This document shows positions 61,960 through 64,000 of a DNA stretch of 64,000 nt, in pieces. The position numbers and the translations under genes are program-made. The stretch's first letter is position 1. Each line of letters opens with the position of its first letter. The notes under the pieces were generated by a model. It did not search any database, was not told where the DNA came from, and was given only the letters and a program-made list of their open reading frames with translations. The DNA is taken from assembly GCF_024347215.1 (NCBI RefSeq), contig NZ_AP025282.1:620001-684000 (forward strand). Direction: 5' to 3'. Origin of the DNA: Aliamphritea ceti (GTDB lineage Bacteria > Pseudomonadota > Gammaproteobacteria > Pseudomonadales > Balneatricaceae).

Positions 61960-62622
61960 ATGCGGATATTGCTGGCTGAGGATGATCCGGCTTTAGGCCC
62001 TGAACTGAAAGCGGCATTAGCGAAACATGGCTATGCGGTTGATCTGGCTGTGAATGGCATAGATGCTCAGGCGTTAGGTGAAGAAGATATTTATGATCTT
62101 GTCGTTCTGGATCTTGGTTTACCTGATAAATCTGGTCTGGATGTGTTGCGTCACTGGCGCAATAAAAAGAACAATATTCCGGTTTTAATTCTGACTGCAC
62201 GAAGTGCCTGGCAAGAACGTGTTGATGGCTTCGAAGCCGGTGCTGATGACTATTTGTGTAAGCCTTTTCATACCGAAGAGTTGCTGGTGCGAATGACCGC
62301 TCTGTTACGCCGTGCCAATCAGCAAATCAGTTCACAGCTTGAGTCTTCTGGATTATCTCTGGATGAGAACAGCCAGTCGGTCATCCGGGATGGTGCTGAA
62401 GTTTCGTTAACGGGAACAGAGTATCGTCTGTTGCGTTATATGATGCATAACCCGGGGCGGGTATTGTCTAAGCTGCAGCTGGTTGAGCATATGTATGACG
62501 ATGGTACTGAAAATGACAGTAACGTTGTTGAAGCTTATATAAAGATGTTGCGCAAAAAGATTGGTGCAGAACTGATCAAGACCAAACGTGGTCAGGGGTA
62601 TGTCTTCGGAGAGCCTACTTGA
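61960..62622 (+). CDS. OmpR-family response regulator
   Basis: A 220-residue DNA-binding regulator. The receiver domain (1-115) has the acidic pocket EDD (7-9), phospho-acceptor Asp51 in VVLDLGLPD, a conserved Thr in ILTARS and Lys in CKPFHTEEL. The C-terminal winged helix (about 125-217) contains LTGTEYRLLRYM and the YIKMLRKKIG recognition region. It is closest to the PhoP/QseB type. AGAGGAA precedes the ATG. Its stop overlaps the kinase start (TTGA). Confidence 0.94.
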   Translation: MRILLAEDDPALGPELKAALAKHGYAVDLAVNGIDAQALGEEDIYDLVVLDLGLPDKSGLDVLRHWRNKKNNIPVLILTARSAWQERVDGFEAGADDYLCKPFHTEELLVRMTALLRRANQQISSQLESSGLSLDENSQSVIRDGAEVSLTGTEYRLLRYMMHNPGRVLSKLQLVEHMYDDGTENDSNVVEAYIKMLRKKIGAELIKTKRGQGYVFGEPT

Positions 62623-63968
62623 GATCTATTCAGGCACGGCTAAATTTTGGCTTTGTGCTGGTTACTCTTATTTTATTCGTTGTACTGTGGCTTGGGCAGG
62701 GTTGGTTTCTGCGTCAGATGGCATATGACTTTGTATCCGCCCGTCTGGCCAGTGATGCCTATACCCTGCTGCGAGCAGTAGACATGGATATAGGCAGTGG
62801 CTGGCGGCTTGATCAGGATAAAACCTCCTCCGTATATGAACAGCCCATGTCAGGCCATTACTTTCAGGTAGCGGTTGACGATAAGTGGTTCTTTTCCCGT
62901 TCCCTGTGGGACGCCAAAATCCCTCTCAGTGAAAATCAGGATGTAGGTGAAGAGCGAATCCGTTTGCTGGAGATGAATGGCTCCCCCTGGCTGGTGTATG
63001 AAAACAAATTCATGAAACAGGGGCGGGCAATTCGTGTAGCGCTGGCGGAAGATGTCAGCTTCATTGAGGCTTCACTTGCTCAGCTGACCTGGCTGTTTGC
63101 CGGGGTTGGTGGTCTGTTGCTATTAGTATTGCTGGCTGTTCAGGTGTGGGTGATAAGACAAGGGTTGTCTTCTTTGAAGGCGGTCCGGCACGAAATTGCA
63201 CAGTTGAAGTCCGGGCATATTCGTCAGTTACCCGCGGTTGAGACAAAAGAAATTGAACCACTGGTGACAGAAATAAATTATCTGGTGCAAAGTATGGAGA
63301 TGCGCTTACAGCGTTCCAGAAATGCTGTTGGTAATCTTGCGCATGCTTCTAAAACGCCGCTGACTGTAATCGACAGGCAGATAGAGTCCCTGATTGAGGC
63401 TGGTTATAGCCAGGGTAAGGATATGCAAGAGCAGTCTTCCCGTTTGCGGGGCATGATGGAGCGTGAGCTTACCCGGGCCCGGATTGCCGGAGCAGCTTTA
63501 CCAGGGCAGCGTATTTATATTCAGGAAGAGCTGGAGAAGCTGGTCCGTACCCTGAAAGCAATCTATCGTGAGAAAGCGATTAATTTCCAGTTAGATGTTT
63601 CAGCAACGACATACTTTCCCGGTGAGAGGGATGACTTGGTCGAACTGATGGGGAATTTGCTGGATAACGCTTCTAAGTGGGCCCGCAGTGAAATAAGTAT
63701 TGTGGCACGTATGGATGACGCGAGCCTTGAGCTTATAGTTGCGGACAACGGTCCGGGTGTGGCATCTGAAGATCTGGAACGGTTAATGAATCGTGGTGAA
63801 CGTCTTGACGAAGATACGGTTGGTCATGGTCTTGGCATGAGTATTATTTCAGAAATCATCCGGCAGTATCAGGGTACTTACCGATTATCCCACTCAGCGG
63901 CGTTAGGTGGTTTACAGGTGCAAGTTATCTTGCCCCGACAGTTGGATATGGATTTAGTCGAAGTATAA
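62619..63968 (+). CDS. Sensor histidine kinase
   Basis: A 449-residue membrane kinase paired with the preceding regulator. It has two membrane helices (about 10-32 and 152-173), a periplasmic domain of about 115 residues with no recognised fold, a HAMP-like linker, the H box NLAHASKTPLTV with phospho-acceptor His242, and a catalytic domain with N box (LMGNLLDNASKWA), G1 (VADNGPGV) and G2 (GHGLGMSI). The start is TTG at 62619. It is of the PhoQ/QseC type. The signal is unknown. Confidence 0.94.
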   Translation: MRSIQARLNFGFVLVTLILFVVLWLGQGWFLRQMAYDFVSARLASDAYTLLRAVDMDIGSGWRLDQDKTSSVYEQPMSGHYFQVAVDDKWFFSRSLWDAKIPLSENQDVGEERIRLLEMNGSPWLVYENKFMKQGRAIRVALAEDVSFIEASLAQLTWLFAGVGGLLLLVLLAVQVWVIRQGLSSLKAVRHEIAQLKSGHIRQLPAVETKEIEPLVTEINYLVQSMEMRLQRSRNAVGNLAHASKTPLTVIDRQIESLIEAGYSQGKDMQEQSSRLRGMMERELTRARIAGAALPGQRIYIQEELEKLVRTLKAIYREKAINFQLDVSATTYFPGERDDLVELMGNLLDNASKWARSEISIVARMDDASLELIVADNGPGVASEDLERLMNRGERLDEDTVGHGLGMSIISEIIRQYQGTYRLSHSAALGGLQVQVILPRQLDMDLVEV

Positions 63969-64000
63969 TTTCCTCTTGAAAATTCAGTAATTTCCCCCAT

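Noticed and set aside
1..64000. Mobile elements, CRISPR arrays, toxin-antitoxin or defence systems
   Set aside because: No transposase, integrase other than XerD, phage, cas, restriction or toxin genes, and no regularly spaced repeats were seen.

Overview
This 64 kb window is a conserved chromosomal segment of a gammaproteobacterium. Gene order, protein similarity and moderate base composition point to the marine Oceanospirillales/Pseudomonadales side of the class (an Amphritea-, Neptuniibacter- or Neptunomonas-like organism). This is inferred from synteny recalled from Pseudomonas and E. coli (grpE-dnaK-dnaJ-dapB, ypjD|ffh-rpsP-rimM-trmD-rplS, xerD-dsbC-hom-thrC-recJ, mrcA|pilMNOPQ-aroK-aroB-damX-gltB-gltD-hemE, nrdR-rib-nusB-thiL-pgpA). 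No rRNA, tRNA, CRISPR array, insertion sequence, prophage or integrated island was seen. Nearly all the sequence is vertically inherited core genome.

Layout. 1-6.7 kb: recN (cut by the window edge, with a LexA box) diverges from the heat-shock genes grpE, dnaK and dnaJ, which have a textbook sigma-32 promoter; a serine acetyltransferase and dapB follow. 6.7-11.7 kb: a NIF3/YqfO-like protein, a rhomboid protease, two Nudix hydrolases, a DUF1289 protein, a CorC/HlyC-type CBS membrane protein and YpjD. 11.9-15.5 kb: the ffh-rpsP-rimM-trmD-rplS translation and secretion operon. 15.5-24 kb: an orphan DUF1638 gene, xerD, dsbC, hom-thrC, an ElyC/YdcF-like protein, recJ and a 62-residue unknown. 24-27.7 kb: a chemoreceptor divergent from an EAL-CBS-GGDEF protein. 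27.8-32.2 kb: nudF-yqiB-cpdA converging on the PBP1A gene mrcA. 32.3-40.7 kb: the type IV pilus alignment and secretin operon pilMNOPQ, then aroK, aroB and a DamX-like SPOR protein. 40.7-48.6 kb: a 733-bp structured gap, gltBD and hemE. 48.7-54.5 kb: beta-carbonic anhydrase, metY, radA, a PilZ protein and ettA. 54.5-60.9 kb: nrdR-ribD-ribE-ribBA(X)-ribH-nusB-thiL-pgpA. 60.9-64 kb: two tandem exported PepSY-like proteins and an OmpR-family two-component system.

How it works together. The blocks cover proteostasis, the SRP and ribosome-maturation operon, lysine/threonine/methionine/cysteine/glutamate synthesis, shikimate, riboflavin and heme synthesis, DNA repair (RecN, RecJ, RadA), type IV pilus assembly, and surface or cyclic-di-GMP signalling (EAL-GGDEF, PilZ, chemoreceptor, two-component system).

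I found no clearly new multi-gene system. The best leads are non-coding or orphan: a cluster of DnaA-box-like 9-mers in the gap before the rhomboid gene; strong hairpins, a 19-codon reading frame with a good ribosome-binding site and a folded leader before gltB; a long stem-loop leader before rpsP; paired inverted repeats between the chemoreceptor and the EAL-GGDEF gene; a lone DUF1638 gene; and the tandem PepSY pair next to a two-component system with a 14-bp direct repeat in its promoter region. TTG start codons are also unusually common.
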